A stretch of 5,919 bases of DNA, from assembly GCA_003387805.1 (NCBI GenBank), contig QGSR01000129.1, positions 1 to 5,919 of the forward strand. Direction: 5' to 3'. Position numbers and translations under genes: made by a program. This DNA is from Bacillota bacterium. GTDB taxonomy: Bacteria > Bacillota > Limnochordia > Limnochordales > ZCTH02-B6. Positions within the stretch are counted from its first letter, which is position 1. Every line of letters starts with the position of its first letter. A model generated the notes under the pieces. That model was not told the DNA's origin. It ran no database searches and saw only the letters and a program-made list of their open reading frames with translations. This document shows positions 5,618-5,919 of the stretch, one piece after another.

Positions 5618-5829
5618 AGTTCATCATCCTGTTCGTGCCGGGTGATTCCACGGCGAAGGGCGCGGTTCCTTCCCGGCGGGCCCGGCGCGGCCCGGGCGCC
5701 GCCCGGCACCGTCGAGGGAGGTATCCGCCCGCCGCCCACGGAATTGATCGGCGGAAAATGCCCGGCAGGCGGCGCGGGGCGGCCCGCTGGCCCGCCGGCC
5801 CGCCGGCCAGTGTGCGGTGCGAACGGAGG
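5618..5829. other. Intergenic region between divergent genes, GC-rich with short hairpins
   Basis: About 210 nt that should hold the promoters of the leftward yczE-like gene and the rightward partial gene. I find no convincing -35/-10 pair on either strand. Visible structure: CCGGGC (5692-5697) and GCCCGG (5701-5706) form a 6-bp stem with a 3-nt loop. An 8-bp unit CCCGCCGG is repeated in tandem at 5791-5806. CTGGCC (5787-5792) and GGCCAG (5805-5810) flank it as an inverted repeat. A GGGAGG at 5715-5720 has no start codon at a useful distance. Frames open across this region encode only low-complexity Arg/Pro/Gly/Ala sequence. Confidence 0.55.
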
Positions 5830-5841
5830 ATGGCATGTTCC

Positions 5842-5919
5842 ATGGCGGGAGACGAGCAGAACGCGAGGGTGTACCGCGCCACGCGGGGGCTGGTCACGGG
5901 CGGGGCGGGGGTCCTACGG
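5842..5919 (+). CDS. Start of a plus-strand gene cut by the window end, unidentified
   Basis: An open frame from ATG 5842 runs off the window, giving MAGDEQNARVYRATRGLV and about eight more residues. In this frame 24 of 26 codons end in G or C, as expected for a real gene in DNA this GC-rich; the competing frame from ATG 5835 has many A/T third positions. GGAGG (5825-5829) is 12 nt upstream, a little far. In-frame ATG 5830 abuts it directly, so the true start is unsettled. Too little is present to assign a family. It would be divergent from the yczE-like gene. Confidence 0.5.
   Translation, partial: MAGDEQNARVYRATRGLVTGGAGVLR

Noticed and set aside
4890..5897. 335-codon minus-strand open frame over the yczE-like gene and upstream region
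   Set aside because: It is out of frame with the YczE-like protein, whose membrane segments and duplicated motif are clear; this frame gives Arg/Gly/His-rich sequence.
5835..5919. Alternative partial gene from ATG 5835, with GGAGG at ideal 5-nt spacing
   Set aside because: Third codon positions are often A or T and the product is Gly/Arg/His-rich; the frame starting at 5842 has much stronger coding bias.

Overview
The window is GC-rich bacterial DNA with tight gene packing, GTG, TTG and ATG starts, and strong GGAGG-type ribosome binding sites. A YczE-type membrane protein and a terminator-coupled cobalamin riboswitch suggest a high-GC member of the Bacillota (Limnochordia- or Symbiobacteria-like). 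That placement is inference from style, not a taxonomic marker. The solute-binding protein has no lipoprotein cysteine, which would fit a two-membraned member of that phylum better than a typical Gram-positive.

Left part (1-3413, plus strand): a vitamin B12 uptake operon. A consensus promoter (-10 TATAAT at 69-74) sits directly before a cobalamin riboswitch (about 81-258). An expression platform follows and ends in a clear intrinsic terminator (339-366). A second strongly paired leader segment (369-441) lies before the ribosome binding site. Then come btuF (binding protein, 471-1364), btuC (permease, 1361-2506) and btuD (ATPase, 2508-3413), overlapping or nearly touching. High intracellular B12 should favour termination at 366 and so turn off uptake.

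Middle and right part (3373-5617, minus strand): a two-gene unit reading leftwards, a YczE-like integral membrane protein (4886-5617) followed after about 22 nt by an NAD(P)-dependent succinate-semialdehyde dehydrogenase, gabD (3373-4863). The dehydrogenase keeps the catalytic residues, the three substrate-carboxylate residues and the Cys-X-Cys pair of SSADH enzymes. It runs tail-to-tail into btuD with a 41-nt overlap of coding ends and no visible terminator between them.

Right end (5618-5919): a GC-rich, hairpin-prone intergenic stretch, then the first codons of a probable divergent plus-strand gene that leaves the window.

No mobile element, CRISPR array, tRNA or rRNA was seen. I see no evidence for a wholly new system. 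The points most worth a second look are the reuse of the B12-box heptamer as the terminator arm, the non-lipoprotein BtuF, the repeat-encoded BtuD tail, and the overlapping convergent gene ends.
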